Shown: positions 8,338-16,873, numbered from the stretch's first letter. The stretch: DNA of 64,000 nt from Rhodococcus koreensis (GCF_900105905.1 NZ_FNSV01000005.1:5828001-5892000); one strand, 5' to 3'. Notes: generated from the sequence alone by a model not told the origin. Numbers and translations: made by a program.

Positions 8338-8463
8338 CTCCGCTCAGGCCGGGTGACACGGTGATCAACCGGGGCATCAAGCACGCGTGGAGCAACCGCA
8401 CGGACAAGCCCGTGACAATGGTCGCCGTGATGGTCGCCGGCACGACGGGCTGACTCCGCTCAG
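8226..8463. repeat. Exact tandem duplication, 116 bp x 2
   Basis: 8226-8341 and 8342-8457 are identical over all 116 bases, followed by a 6-base start of a third copy (GCTCAG, 8458-8463). The unit contains the 3' end and stop codon of the cupin gene. The GCTCAG at each edge is the kind of microhomology that replication slippage leaves. The unit is not a multiple of three and lies partly after the stop. Confidence 0.95.
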
Positions 8464-9335
8464 CGTGACGGGAGAGCCCGATCGAGGAAGCCCTCGAGGT
8501 GCAGGGCGAATGCCTCGTTGTCGTCGCCGGCGATCATGTGCCCCGCGTCCACCTCGACGGCCTCGGAGTTCGGCACCAGGGCGAGCATCTCGTCGACCGC
8601 CTCCCGCGAGACGATCTCCGACCTCGATCCGTGAACTATCAAGGTGGGAACCGTGATCCGGGCGGTCAGGTCGGCGAGCCGCCGCTCGTCGGAATTGCCG
8701 CGGTTGTCCGCGTAGCCGACGAAGGCTGGATCCCAGTGCCAGTACCAGCGGCCGTTGCCCTTGAGACGCAGGTTCTTTCGTAACCCGTCGCTGCGGCGAC
8801 GACGGGGTGGCGTGCCGCGGAAGGCGTCGATGGCCGCGGACGCGTCGTCGAGCGAGGCGAACCCGTCGGGCGCCGCGCCCAGGAAGTCGCGGACCCTCCG
8901 CTGGCCGGTGTGGTCGGTTCGATGCGTGATGTCGACCCGCACCAACCCGGCGACGGAACGGGGGCGTCCGCCCGCGACGACGATGCCCGTCCGGCCGCCC
9001 AGCGACGCTCCTACGACGACGACACGGCCGCCGAGTTCGGCGAGTACCGCTTCGAGGTCGGCCGCGAAAAGTTCGGCCGAGTACTCGGGTGCCCATCCGC
9101 TGTCGCCGTGCCCGCGCGCGTCGAAAGTGACTGCGCGCTATCTGTTCTCGGCCAATCGTGCCGCCGTGCGATCCCACGAGTGCCTGGTCTGGCCGCCGCC
9201 GTGGCGGAGGAGAATGGTTCCCTCGGTCGAATCGGTCAACCGATCGTCGGTCTCCCACCGATCACCGGCAAGACGGACCCCACCGGATCCTGTGAACTCG
9301 ACGGGGATCGGCCGGGCTGTGGTCTGGGCGTCCAT
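8460..9335 (-). pseudogene. Alpha/beta hydrolase broken by an in-frame amber stop
   Basis: The reading frame is that of a 291-residue alpha/beta hydrolase colinear with the intact gene at 32648-33526 (shared LLRHGGGQTRHSWDRTA, DARGHGDS, GASLGGRT, RWYWHWDP, AGHMIAGDDN). A TAG at 9138-9140 interrupts it after LAENR, exactly where the paralogue has Trp in AGAGWQAITVDARG, so a single TGG to TAG change explains it. The nucleophile GASLGG lies after the stop, so the short product is inactive. No other frameshift was found. It lies downstream of the MmgE/PrpD gene but past a hairpin. A sequencing error remains possible. Confidence 0.85.
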
Positions 9336-9357
9336 CAGCTCTCTTTCTCGTCATCGG

Positions 9358-9382
9358 CCGCCGGCCCGGTTGGGGCCGGCGG
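9358..9382 (-). terminator. Hairpin after the MmgE/PrpD gene
   Basis: CCGCCGGCCC and GGGCCGGCGG form a perfect 10-bp stem with a 5-base loop, 11 bp past the stop of the leftward MmgE/PrpD gene and between it and the broken hydrolase. Confidence 0.6.
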
Positions 9383-9392
9383 TCGGAGGGAA

Positions 9393-10787
9393 TCAGACCT
9401 TCAGCAGGGCCGCGAAGTCGGCGGCGGGCTGGTCGAGGTCGCCGCCCTTGATGGCCTGCAGCAGGGTCTCGCCGCGCTCGGGGCCCAGCGATGCCGAGGT
9501 CACGTCGCGGAATTTCGCATCGAGGTCCTCCTGCGACATCGGGTTCTCGGCGGTGCCGGTGGGGTTGTCGACGAACAGGCTCTCGCTGGTGCCGTCGGTG
9601 TAGGTGACGGTGATGTCGCCGACCCAGCGGCCGGGGTAGGCGGTGTCCAGTTGGGGCTTCACCTCGATCTTCACCTTCTGGGCGAGGGCGGCGATGTCGC
9701 TGCCGGCGCCGAGGTCGAGCCGGCCGGCCATGTAAGCGTGGTGGGTCGAGAATCCGTTGCCCTTGCCGAGCAACGACAGCGAGAACTGGAACGGCAGGCT
9801 GTACTGCAGGTGCTCGATGATCTTCGGTGCGTACGCGTTGGCGTTCTTGTTGCCGATCACCACGTCGCCGCCGGTCTGAATGCCCAGCAGCACCGAGTCG
9901 ACGTCCGCGGCCCGGGCCGAGAGTTGGCGGGCGCCGTCGATGTAGGCGTGGTTGATGCCGCAGCAGCAGTACGGCTTGATCCACACGCGCGTGATCTCGA
10001 ACGTCTTGTCGAGGCCGAACGTGGCCGCGGCGTCGTCGGCGACCGGGCGTCCGACGAATGTGCGGTAGAAGCCCTTACCGCCGGTGAGGAACGTCGTCGG
10101 ACCGGTGATGCCCGCGGCCGCCATCTCGGCGGCGCGGATCCCGTTGCGGGTGCCGATGCCGGAGTGGATGCGTTTGATGGAGCCACCGGACGACGTGTAC
10201 TCGGTGGTGCCCGACGCGTGACTGAGGGCGATGGCGAGGGCGTGCACGGTCGTCTCGACGTCGAAGCCGCGCATCTTTGCGACGACGGCGGCCGCACCGA
10301 AGTTCGACAGCAACCCGTGCGGGTGGAAGCCGCGCTCGAGTAGTTCGGGTGCGGCCAGGTTGCCGATGCGGGTGTACACCTCGTAGCCGGCGACGATGCC
10401 GGTGATCACCTCGCGCATCGTCGCGCCGAGTTCCTCGCCGACCGCGAGTGCGGCGGACACGACGGTGCTGCCCGGGTGCGACGAGCTGGCCCGGTGGGCG
10501 TCGTCGTATTCGAAGCCGTGGCCGAAGGAGGCGTTGACGAATGCCGCGTCCGCGGCGCTCATCTCGTCGCCTGTCGCGGCGACGTGTGACTTGCCCGGAA
10601 CGTGCGCCGCGCGCGTCAGCTCGAGCAGTGCCTTGCTCCACGGCAGCGAGGCACTGCCGACCTGAAGGGCGAGTTGGTCCTGCATCAGGCGGCGCGCACC
10701 GGCGAGCGCGTCGGCGGGGATGGAGTCGAAGGTCAGATCCGTGACGAGCCGGGCGGCAGCTTCTTCGACGGGTGGAATGTTGCCCAT
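9393..10787 (-). CDS. MmgE/PrpD-family protein
   Basis: A 464-residue member of the MmgE/PrpD family, which includes 2-methylcitrate dehydratase, cis-aconitate decarboxylase and iminodisuccinate epimerase. It shows the conserved active-site region FGHGFEYDDAHRASSSHPGS, the GIVAGYEVYTRIG helix, HPHGLLSNFGAAA and IKPYCCCG. The ATG at 10787 has GAAAGG upstream. It is second in an operon after the ALDH (26-bp gap), divergent from CaiB-CitE. Together these could activate and split a branched dicarboxylate, as in itaconate/citramalate breakdown; this is inference. A distant paralogue lies at 22113-23519. Confidence 0.85.
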   Translation of the reverse strand: MGNIPPVEEAAARLVTDLTFDSIPADALAGARRLMQDQLALQVGSASLPWSKALLELTRAAHVPGKSHVAATGDEMSAADAAFVNASFGHGFEYDDAHRASSSHPGSTVVSAALAVGEELGATMREVITGIVAGYEVYTRIGNLAAPELLERGFHPHGLLSNFGAAAVVAKMRGFDVETTVHALAIALSHASGTTEYTSSGGSIKRIHSGIGTRNGIRAAEMAAAGITGPTTFLTGGKGFYRTFVGRPVADDAAATFGLDKTFEITRVWIKPYCCCGINHAYIDGARQLSARAADVDSVLLGIQTGGDVVIGNKNANAYAPKIIEHLQYSLPFQFSLSLLGKGNGFSTHHAYMAGRLDLGAGSDIAALAQKVKIEVKPQLDTAYPGRWVGDITVTYTDGTSESLFVDNPTGTAENPMSQEDLDAKFRDVTSASLGPERGETLLQAIKGGDLDQPAADFAALLKV

Positions 10788-10813
10788 GTGTGTTGCCTTT
10801 CGGTAGATCTGGG

Positions 10814-12295
10814 TCAGGAGAGCGAACCGAGCAGGCCGCCCGGGATTCCGTAGGACTTGAGCTCGACGTAGGCGTCGAAGCCCTCGAGGCCCGCCTCGCG
10901 CCCGATGCCGCTGTTCTTGAAACCGCCCATCGGGGCGCTGAAGCCCGCCGGGTTCCCGTTGACTTCGATTGTGCCGGTGCGGATGTGGCGTGCCACAGCC
11001 AGCGCATGTTCGGGGTCGGCGGCGAACACCGATCCGTTGAGGCCGTATTCCGAGTTGTTGGCGATGTCGATCGCCTCGGCCTCGGTGTCGAACGTGTGCA
11101 CCGTGAGAACCGGGCCGAAGATCTCCTCCTGCGCGATCTTCGCGGCAGGGTCGACGTCGGTGAAGATCGTGGGCTCGACGTACCAGCCGCGGTCGAGACC
11201 GTCGGGACGTCCGCCGCCCACCAGCAGGGAGGCGCCGGATCCCTTCGCGTCGTCGATGTAGCCCTCGACTCGGGACCGCTGATTGGCGCTGACCATCGGG
11301 CCGATTTCGGTGGCGGGGTCGAACGGGTCGCCGACGGGCATCGACTTGATCAGGTCCACCAGCCGGTCGTGGAGTTCGTCGCGGCGCGAGCGCGCCACCA
11401 CGATCCGGGTCTTGTTGCTGCACACCTGGCCGCTGTTGCGCAGTGACACGGCGCGGATCGCGGCGACTGCGACATCGAGGTCGGCGTCGTCGAGCAACAC
11501 CGCGGCGGACTTGCCGCCTAGCTCGAGGGTCACACGGCGCAGGTCGTGGCCGCAGAGCGAGGCGATGCGACGGCCCGCCGCGGTCGACCCGGTGAACGAC
11601 ACCTTGTCGATGCCGGGGTGCCGCACCAGGTACTCGCTGGCCTCGCGCTGGGCGGGGACGATGTTCACGACGCCGGCGGGGAGACCGATCTCGTCGAGGA
11701 TGTCGGCGAGCAGGTAGGCGTCGAGCGGGGTCTCGGGGGAGGGCTTGATGACCATGGTGCAGCCCGCCAGCAGCGCCGGCGCGAGCTTGATCATGGTGAT
11801 GAGCAGCGGGGCGTTCCACGGCACGATGCCTGCGACGACCCCGACCGGTTCGCGGGTCACCAGCGCGCTGCCGGTTGCGGACGACCGCGTGTCGGCCCAT
11901 GGGTAGGCGGGGGCGAGGTCCAGGAAGGAGTCCAGGAGCAGGCGCGGTCCGATGGACTGCATCTTCGTGGACAGGGTGATCGGGCAACCCATCTCGGCGC
12001 TGACGAGTCTGGCGGCGTCGGCCTCGCGCGCGGCGAGTTCCGCGCTGAGCTTCCGGAGGACCGCGATCCGCTCGTCGAGTGCCATCCTGGGCCAGGGCCC
12101 CTTGTCGAACGCCTCGCGTGCCGCGTTCACCGCCGCGTCGATGTCTTCCTCGACGCCTTCCGGGACGCGCGCGACGAGCTCTTCGGTGGCCGGCGAGATC
12201 ACGTCGAAGGTGCGCTCGGAGGCCGGCAGTACCCACTGTCCGCCGATGAACAGCTTGTCGTACTGCCCCTGCCAAATTTCTGTCTGCACACTCAT
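10814..12295 (-). CDS. Aldehyde dehydrogenase
   Basis: A 493-residue NAD(P)-dependent aldehyde dehydrogenase. It has VPWNAPLL, KPSPETPLDAYLL, the FTGSTAAGRRIA nucleotide loop, catalytic Glu in LELGGKSA, catalytic Cys in NSGQVCSNKTR and EEIFGPVL. The start is MSVQTEIW at 12295, where the family begins. It is first in the operon ALDH-MmgE/PrpD and probably provides the carboxylate used by the neighbouring CoA transferase; the substrate is not visible from sequence. Confidence 0.88.
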   Translation of the reverse strand: MSVQTEIWQGQYDKLFIGGQWVLPASERTFDVISPATEELVARVPEGVEEDIDAAVNAAREAFDKGPWPRMALDERIAVLRKLSAELAAREADAARLVSAEMGCPITLSTKMQSIGPRLLLDSFLDLAPAYPWADTRSSATGSALVTREPVGVVAGIVPWNAPLLITMIKLAPALLAGCTMVIKPSPETPLDAYLLADILDEIGLPAGVVNIVPAQREASEYLVRHPGIDKVSFTGSTAAGRRIASLCGHDLRRVTLELGGKSAAVLLDDADLDVAVAAIRAVSLRNSGQVCSNKTRIVVARSRRDELHDRLVDLIKSMPVGDPFDPATEIGPMVSANQRSRVEGYIDDAKGSGASLLVGGGRPDGLDRGWYVEPTIFTDVDPAAKIAQEEIFGPVLTVHTFDTEAEAIDIANNSEYGLNGSVFAADPEHALAVARHIRTGTIEVNGNPAGFSAPMGGFKNSGIGREAGLEGFDAYVELKSYGIPGGLLGSLS

Positions 12296-12406
12296 GGTGC
12301 CGCTCCTTCGCTGGTCGATAAGGGGTGGAAGTGGTCCGGATCGCAGGCGGGACCGAGGTGTCCGGCCTGGTGGGCGGAGCCTTCTGCTCGATATGTGAGC
12401 TGCACC

Positions 12407-12429
12407 ATGCAAAGTATATAATGTTGCAT
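12407..12429. promoter_or_regulatory. Inverted repeat with AT-rich core
   Basis: ATGCAA and TTGCAT flank an 11-base core AGTATATAATG; the core continues into TATAATGTT (12417-12425), a string also found at 7730-7738 (reverse) and 32617-32625. It lies in the 263-bp region between the divergent ALDH and CaiB operons and looks like a regulator site over a promoter. Confidence 0.5.
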
Positions 12430-12504
12430 AGCTCCATGGAAGTGCCTTGCCGTGATCCAGCCGACTGGGAGTCGCCTCGGTGGGGTACTCCGATCCGGCG
12501 GGGC

Positions 12505-12531
12505 TTGACCCCACTGTAAACGATATATAAT
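12505..12531 (+). promoter_or_regulatory. Promoter of the CaiB-CitE operon
   Basis: TTGACC at 12505-12510 and TATAAT at 12526-12531 with a 15-base spacer. The AT-rich tail (TATAATATTTTG) resembles the element before the paralogous CaiB gene. Transcription would begin about 20 bases before the ATG at 12559. Confidence 0.6.
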
Positions 12532-12558
12532 ATTTTGCTGAGACGAAGGCGAGGCAAC

Positions 12559-13734
12559 ATGCAGCACAAGCCGCTCGACGGTATCCGGATCCTCGAGATC
12601 GGGGGATACATCGCGCTCCCGTTCGGGACGTCGATGCTGTGCGCCCTCGGCGCCGAAGTGGTCAAAGTCGAGCGCCCTGTGGTCGGAGAAGATTTCCGGC
12701 GCCATCAGAACGACGCCAGCCCCTACTTCCGGCAGTACAACACCGGCAAGCGCAGTCTGTCGGTCGACCTGAAGTCGGAGGAGGGCGTCGCGCTGGTCAA
12801 GGCGCTGGTGCCGCACTTCGACGTGGTGCTCGAGAACCTGCGCCCGGGCAAGGTGGCCGCCATGGGGCTCGGCCCCGACGACTGCCGCGCCCTGCGTCCC
12901 GACATCGTGTACGGGTCCGTCACCGGATTCGGCGCCGGTGGTCCGCTGGCCAACCGTCCCGCCTACGACACGATCGGCCACGCCTTCGGCGGTCTGTACT
13001 CGCTGTTCAGCGACGGCGACCACCCGCAGCTGGCCGGTGGCCTGAGCGCGGACCTCGTCACCGGTCTGAGCACCGCAACCGGCGTCCTCGCGGCCCTCGT
13101 CGGGCGGCTGAAGACGGGTCAGCCGCAGCGGATGGAGACGTCCATCATGGAGGCCGTCAGCGCACTGACCATCGACGGCATCACGCAGTCCTTCGAACTC
13201 GGCAAAAACCCGGCCCGCACGAGCCGCCACCCGCAGGCGCAGAACTTCTGCGTCCCGACGTCGACCGGCGAGTACCTGGCCGTCCACCTGTCGTCCTCGC
13301 AGAAGTTCTGGCAGTCGCTGTGCCGTGCGATGGACCGCATGGACCTGGCCGAGGACCCCCGGTTCGCCGAATACCGCCCGCGGGAGTCGAACTACTTCGA
13401 GCTGGTGCCGATCGTCGAGGCGGAGTTCGCCACGAAGTCGAAGGACCACTGGGAGAAGGTCCTCACCGAGGCCGACGTGCCGTTCGCCCCGGTCCTGTCG
13501 ATGACCGGTTACCTCGAGCACGAGCAGGTCGAGCACCTGGACCTCGTCGAGTGGCAACCCGACGGCCTGGCCCTGATCCGGCCGCCGTGGACGTTCGACG
13601 GCGAGCGCCCGGACCGCGGTGACCGTGCTCCCAAGGTCGGCGCCGACACCCGTTCCGTCGCGGGCGAGGTGCTCCCCGCCGAGAAGATCGACGAGCTGCT
13701 CGCGTCCGGCGTCCTCTACGCCGACGAGTCCTGA
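12559..13734 (+). CDS. Class III (CaiB/BaiF) CoA transferase
   Basis: A 391-residue type III CoA transferase, cytosolic. Visible family features are DGIRILEIGGYIALPF, GAEVVKVERPVVGEDFR, NTGKRSLSVDLKS, ENLRPGK and METSIMEA. It moves CoA between acids by a carboxylate anhydride mechanism. The start MQHKPLDG follows GGCGAGGC. The CitE-like lyase follows after a 16-bp tandem repeat, and the pair suggests activation of a dicarboxylic or hydroxy acid followed by retro-aldol cleavage. The gene at 19416-20588 is a gapless, very close paralogue with an identical first 23 bases. Confidence 0.88.
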   Translation: MQHKPLDGIRILEIGGYIALPFGTSMLCALGAEVVKVERPVVGEDFRRHQNDASPYFRQYNTGKRSLSVDLKSEEGVALVKALVPHFDVVLENLRPGKVAAMGLGPDDCRALRPDIVYGSVTGFGAGGPLANRPAYDTIGHAFGGLYSLFSDGDHPQLAGGLSADLVTGLSTATGVLAALVGRLKTGQPQRMETSIMEAVSALTIDGITQSFELGKNPARTSRHPQAQNFCVPTSTGEYLAVHLSSSQKFWQSLCRAMDRMDLAEDPRFAEYRPRESNYFELVPIVEAEFATKSKDHWEKVLTEADVPFAPVLSMTGYLEHEQVEHLDLVEWQPDGLALIRPPWTFDGERPDRGDRAPKVGADTRSVAGEVLPAEKIDELLASGVLYADES

Positions 13735-13814
13735 CCCGCTACTTCCCATACCCGCTACTTCCCATACCCGCTACTTCCCATACCCGCTACTTCCCATACC
13801 CGCTACTTCCCGTA
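13735..13814. repeat. Tandem repeat, 16 bp x 5
   Basis: Five back-to-back copies of CCCGCTACTTCCCATA begin at the base after the CaiB stop codon; copies one to four are identical and the fifth has one change (CCCGTA). They fill the 100-bp gap before the CitE-like gene, ending 20 bp before its start. There are no spacers, so this is not a CRISPR. Confidence 0.95.
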
Positions 13815-13834
13815 CTCACTACTGAGGAGAGTTC

Positions 13835-14728
13835 ATGAATCCGTACCGTTCCATGCTGTTCGTGCCCGGTCACAAGCCTTCCTGGGCCGACAAGGGGCTG
13901 GCCTCCGGCGCCGACGCCCTGATCCTCGACCTGGAGGACTCGGTTCCCGTCGCGGACAAGGACGAGGCGCGTGGCGTCACCGCCGCCACCATCGACCGTT
14001 TGCACGCCGAGGGTGTTCGCGCCGACGTGTGGGTGCGGCCCAATGCGTTCGTGACCGGGATCCAGGGCAGTGACCTCGAGGCGGTGATCCGGCCGGGGCT
14101 GACCGGTCTGTTCCTGCCCAAGGTCTTCGACGCCGAGGAACTCGTGCGGATCGACGCCGTGGTGTCGCACATCGAGGCCCGGCAGGGGCTCGAGGCGGGC
14201 AGCGTGGGACTCATCGTGAGCTACGAGACCGCGGTCTCGATGGCGCATTGCGACGAAATCGCCGCAGCCACCCCGCGCATCTCCAGCCTGCTGGGCGCCA
14301 CCGGTCCGAGCGCGGACGTGGGACGCGAACTGGGCTTCGAATTCACCCCGGCCGGCCTGGAGACGCTGTACCTGCGGAGTCGACTCGTCCTCGCCGCCCG
14401 CGCAGCGGGCCTGCACCATCCCGTCGCCGGCGTGTGGCAGGACATCAAGGACCTCGACGGTGCCCGCCAATTCTGCCTGGACAACAAGCAACTCGGCTAC
14501 CGCGGCATGGTGTGCATCCACCCGTCGCACATCGCCATCGCCAACGACGTGTTCACGCCGTCCCCCGAGCAGGTCGACTTCTACCGCCGCATGATCGAGG
14601 CGTTCAAGGTGGCCGAGGCCGCCGGTAGCGCGGCCGTCGACTTCGAGGGCCAGCACATCGACATCGCCCACGTGAAGACCGCCGAGGGCATCATCGCGCA
14701 GGCCGAAGCCGTCATGGCCCACGCCTGA
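13835..14728 (+). CDS. CitE-like CoA-ester lyase (HpcH/HpaI aldolase fold)
   Basis: A 297-residue protein of the citrate lyase beta / malyl-CoA lyase / citramalyl-CoA lyase family. It shows the opening MNPYRSMLFVPGHKPSW, DALILDLEDSVP with the Mg-binding acid, VRPNAF and GYRGMVCIHPSH. Expected reaction: Mg-dependent cleavage of a beta-hydroxyacyl-CoA such as citramalyl- or malyl-CoA. GAGGAG precedes the ATG. It is cotranscribed with the CaiB CoA transferase; the tandem repeat between them may affect coupling. The operon ends at a hairpin at 14744. Confidence 0.85.
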   Translation: MNPYRSMLFVPGHKPSWADKGLASGADALILDLEDSVPVADKDEARGVTAATIDRLHAEGVRADVWVRPNAFVTGIQGSDLEAVIRPGLTGLFLPKVFDAEELVRIDAVVSHIEARQGLEAGSVGLIVSYETAVSMAHCDEIAAATPRISSLLGATGPSADVGRELGFEFTPAGLETLYLRSRLVLAARAAGLHHPVAGVWQDIKDLDGARQFCLDNKQLGYRGMVCIHPSHIAIANDVFTPSPEQVDFYRRMIEAFKVAEAAGSAAVDFEGQHIDIAHVKTAEGIIAQAEAVMAHA

Positions 14729-14743
14729 GCGGATCGACCGAAG

Positions 14744-14771
14744 AGCCCCGCATCCGGCAGGATGCGGGGCT
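14744..14771. terminator. Bidirectional terminator
   Basis: AGCCCCGCATCC and GGATGCGGGGCT form a perfect 12-bp stem with a 4-base loop, followed by TTCG. It separates the rightward CitE gene from the leftward hydrolase. Confidence 0.8.
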
Positions 14772-14783
14772 TTCGTCGTGGTG

Positions 14784-15710
14784 TCAGTTCTCGACTGGGC
14801 GAGCTGCGAGGTTCTCCCGGAAGAACGGGGTCGCCTCGGCCACGGCCCGGTCGACGTACTTCGGCACGTCGTAGAAGTCCATGTGGGCGCCGCCGTCGAC
14901 GACCACCAGCTTCTTGGGGCTGCGGACCCGGCTGTGCAGTTCGGTGGACATCCACAGCGAACCGGCTTCACTGCCGGCGACGATCAGCAGCGGTGCCGTG
15001 AACAGGTCCTCGACCAGGTGGAACGCGTCGAACGTGAAGATCCGCGAGATGCTCTTGGTGAACAGCTGCTTGTTCTTCGCGTTCGGGTGCTGCGCACGCG
15101 GGGTGAGGTAGTAGTCGTGCGCCTCGACCAGGTCGCGCGGAGTGCTCTCGTCCGGCTGTTCCGGAACGTACGGGATGTACGCCGGGTCGGCGCCCTGGGC
15201 CTCGGCGGTCCGCTGCTGCGCGACCGCCTGCAGTGTGGGCACCGCGGCCGCGTCGGAGTCGGTCCCGAACCACCCGCGCCGGAACGACGTGCCGATGTTC
15301 ACGGCACTGACGGTGGTGACGGCCTTGATCCGGTAGTCGGTCAGGGCCGCGTTCACGGCGTATCCACCGCCGGCGCAGACACCGAGAACACCGATCCGCT
15401 CGGCGTCCACGTAGTCCAGGCTCTGCAGGAAGTCGACGGCCGCGCGCACGTCCTCGACTCGCGCTGCCGGGTCCTCGAGGTGGTGAGGTTCGCCGCCGCT
15501 CTCACCCTGGAACGAGGCGTCGTAGGCGAGTGCCACGAAGCCTTCTTCGGCGAGCTTCGCGGCGTACAGACCCGCGGTCTGCTCCTTCACACCGCCACCT
15601 GGGTGCACGGTGACGACCGCCGCGTAGCTGCTCTGCGGATCGAAGTTGTCGGGCAGAAACAGGTTGCCTGCCATGGCGATCGGGCCGTTGGGGAAAGTGA
15701 TGCTGTCCAT
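14784..15710 (-). CDS. Alpha/beta hydrolase, dienelactone-hydrolase-like (second copy)
   Basis: A 308-residue hydrolase paralogous to those at 1771 and 15750. The nucleophile elbow is GVCAGGG with Cys112, and the C-terminal His lies in AHMDFYD. VTVHPGGGVKEQT and YDASFQGESGGEP match the family. It is the second gene of a leftward two-gene operon, 39 bp after its paralogue, opposite the MmyB-type regulator at 16874. Two adjacent paralogues suggest a tandem duplication that has since diverged. Likely a cytosolic esterase or lactonase of unknown substrate. Confidence 0.8.
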   Translation of the reverse strand: MDSITFPNGPIAMAGNLFLPDNFDPQSSYAAVVTVHPGGGVKEQTAGLYAAKLAEEGFVALAYDASFQGESGGEPHHLEDPAARVEDVRAAVDFLQSLDYVDAERIGVLGVCAGGGYAVNAALTDYRIKAVTTVSAVNIGTSFRRGWFGTDSDAAAVPTLQAVAQQRTAEAQGADPAYIPYVPEQPDESTPRDLVEAHDYYLTPRAQHPNAKNKQLFTKSISRIFTFDAFHLVEDLFTAPLLIVAGSEAGSLWMSTELHSRVRSPKKLVVVDGGAHMDFYDVPKYVDRAVAEATPFFRENLAARPVEN

Positions 15711-15749
15711 TGCTGTGTCTCCTTCTGGATGGGGTGTTGTCGCGCGTGG

Positions 15750-16676
15750 TCAGAGGTTGGTGTCGTAGAACGGGATCAGGGCGTCGAGGGCGATCTTGAC
15801 GGGCTCGGGCTGGTCGTACAGGTCGTAGTGCGAGAAGCCTTCGGCCACGACGAGTTGCTTCTTCTCGGAGCGGGCGCGGCGGTAGATCTCGAGGCCGTGG
15901 CGGTAGGAGCCGAAGGCGCCGGGCTTGTCGCCGACGACGACGCACAGCGGTTGGGTGAGAAGCACTTCCGCGTGGGTGAAGGCGTCCCATCCGTATCCCG
16001 CTGCCCGACGCGAGATCAGGCTGCGGGTGGCGCCGTTCGGCTTCTCCCCGCGGGACGTCTTGTAGTACTCGGTGGCCTCGACGACGTCGAGGCCCATCCC
16101 GGCCGCCGCGTCCACGGTGGGCGGCAGCAGGTTCTCGACGTTCGGTTCGGCGCCGCGGGCCTCGGCGGTGCGCTGCGCGGCGATCGCGTCCAATGTGGCG
16201 ATCGGGTCGTAGGCACTGAAGGCCTCGTGCAGCAGGTGGCCGAAGTTGACGCCGACGACGCTGCCGACGACCTTGATGCGGCGGTCGGTCTTCGCGGCGC
16301 TGACGGAGTATCCGCCGCCGCCGCAGATGCCGAGTACGCCGATGCGGTCGGCGTCGACGTAGGGGAGGGTGACGAGGTGGTCGACGACGTAGCCGAAGTC
16401 CTCGACTCGTTGCGCCGGGTCTTCGATGAATCGGGGTTCGCCGCCGCTGGCGCCCTGGTAGCTGGCGTCGAATGCGATGACGACGTAGCCGGCGTCGGCG
16501 AGGGCGGTGCCGTACACGTTGCCGGACGTCTGCTCCTTGCAGCTGCCGATGGGGTGTGCGCTGATGATGGCCGGGTATTTGTTCGTGTTGTCGAATCCTG
16601 GCGGGAAGTAGATGTCCGCCGCGATGTCCCAGTACGGGGTCGTGACGCTGACGGTCTCGATCCTCTCCGTGGTCAT
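15750..16676 (-). CDS. Alpha/beta hydrolase, dienelactone-hydrolase-like (third copy)
   Basis: A 308-residue hydrolase. The elbow GICGGGG carries Cys118; the C-terminal His is in SHYDLYD; the strand ISAHPIGSCKEQT and FDASYQGASGGEP are conserved with the two paralogues. First gene of the leftward pair, divergent from the regulator at 16874, with an operator-like inverted repeat between. The arrangement copies the hydrolase-regulator pair at 1771-3683. Confidence 0.8.
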   Translation of the reverse strand: MTTERIETVSVTTPYWDIAADIYFPPGFDNTNKYPAIISAHPIGSCKEQTSGNVYGTALADAGYVVIAFDASYQGASGGEPRFIEDPAQRVEDFGYVVDHLVTLPYVDADRIGVLGICGGGGYSVSAAKTDRRIKVVGSVVGVNFGHLLHEAFSAYDPIATLDAIAAQRTAEARGAEPNVENLLPPTVDAAAGMGLDVVEATEYYKTSRGEKPNGATRSLISRRAAGYGWDAFTHAEVLLTQPLCVVVGDKPGAFGSYRHGLEIYRRARSEKKQLVVAEGFSHYDLYDQPEPVKIALDALIPFYDTNL

Positions 16677-16806
16677 GAACTGATTTCCCTTCGTCGTCCG
16701 CCGGAGCCCGACGGTCTGAATCTCACTGCGTTCTGAATGTCACTGCGTCATGGATGATTTCCTCGACCCGCAATCACCACTCTGCTGCGATCCGCGGGGC
16801 CGTACC

Positions 16807-16841
16807 AGAGGCCGGTTATCGGGGGTACCGGCAGCCTCTCC
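16807..16841. promoter_or_regulatory. Operator-like inverted repeat, shared with 19276-19296
   Basis: AGAGGC and GCCTCT arms flank a GGGGGTACCGG core. The reverse strand of 16821-16841 matches 19276-19296 at 18 of 21 bases by direct comparison. Its place between the hydrolase and the MmyB-type regulator suggests it is that regulator's binding site. Confidence 0.6.
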
Positions 16842-16861
16842 CACGGGCCGTCGGAGGTCCC

Positions 16862-16867
16862 TAGGCT
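16862..16867 (+). promoter_or_regulatory. -10 box TAGGCT, leaderless start
   Basis: TAGGCT followed by six bases and then the ATG at 16874, the same spacing as for the other regulators in this window; no ribosome site. Confidence 0.55.
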
Positions 16868-16873
16868 GCAGGT

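Noticed and set aside
8226..8463. Insertion-sequence scar or attachment site
   Set aside because: No transposase, no terminal inverted repeats, and the duplicated unit is ordinary coding DNA. Slippage explains it better.
9138..9140. Programmed amber read-through or pyrrolysine codon in the hydrolase
   Set aside because: The paralogue has Trp at this place, no pyrrolysine machinery is seen or expected in this group, and a single TGG to TAG change is simpler.
9393..12665. Single 1090-codon frame spanning MmgE/PrpD and the ALDH region
   Set aside because: Only the last 464 codons are the MmgE/PrpD protein. The rest is the shifted frame of the ALDH gene with no domain; the absence of stops is due to high GC.
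13735..13814. CRISPR array
   Set aside because: The 16-bp units abut each other without spacers.
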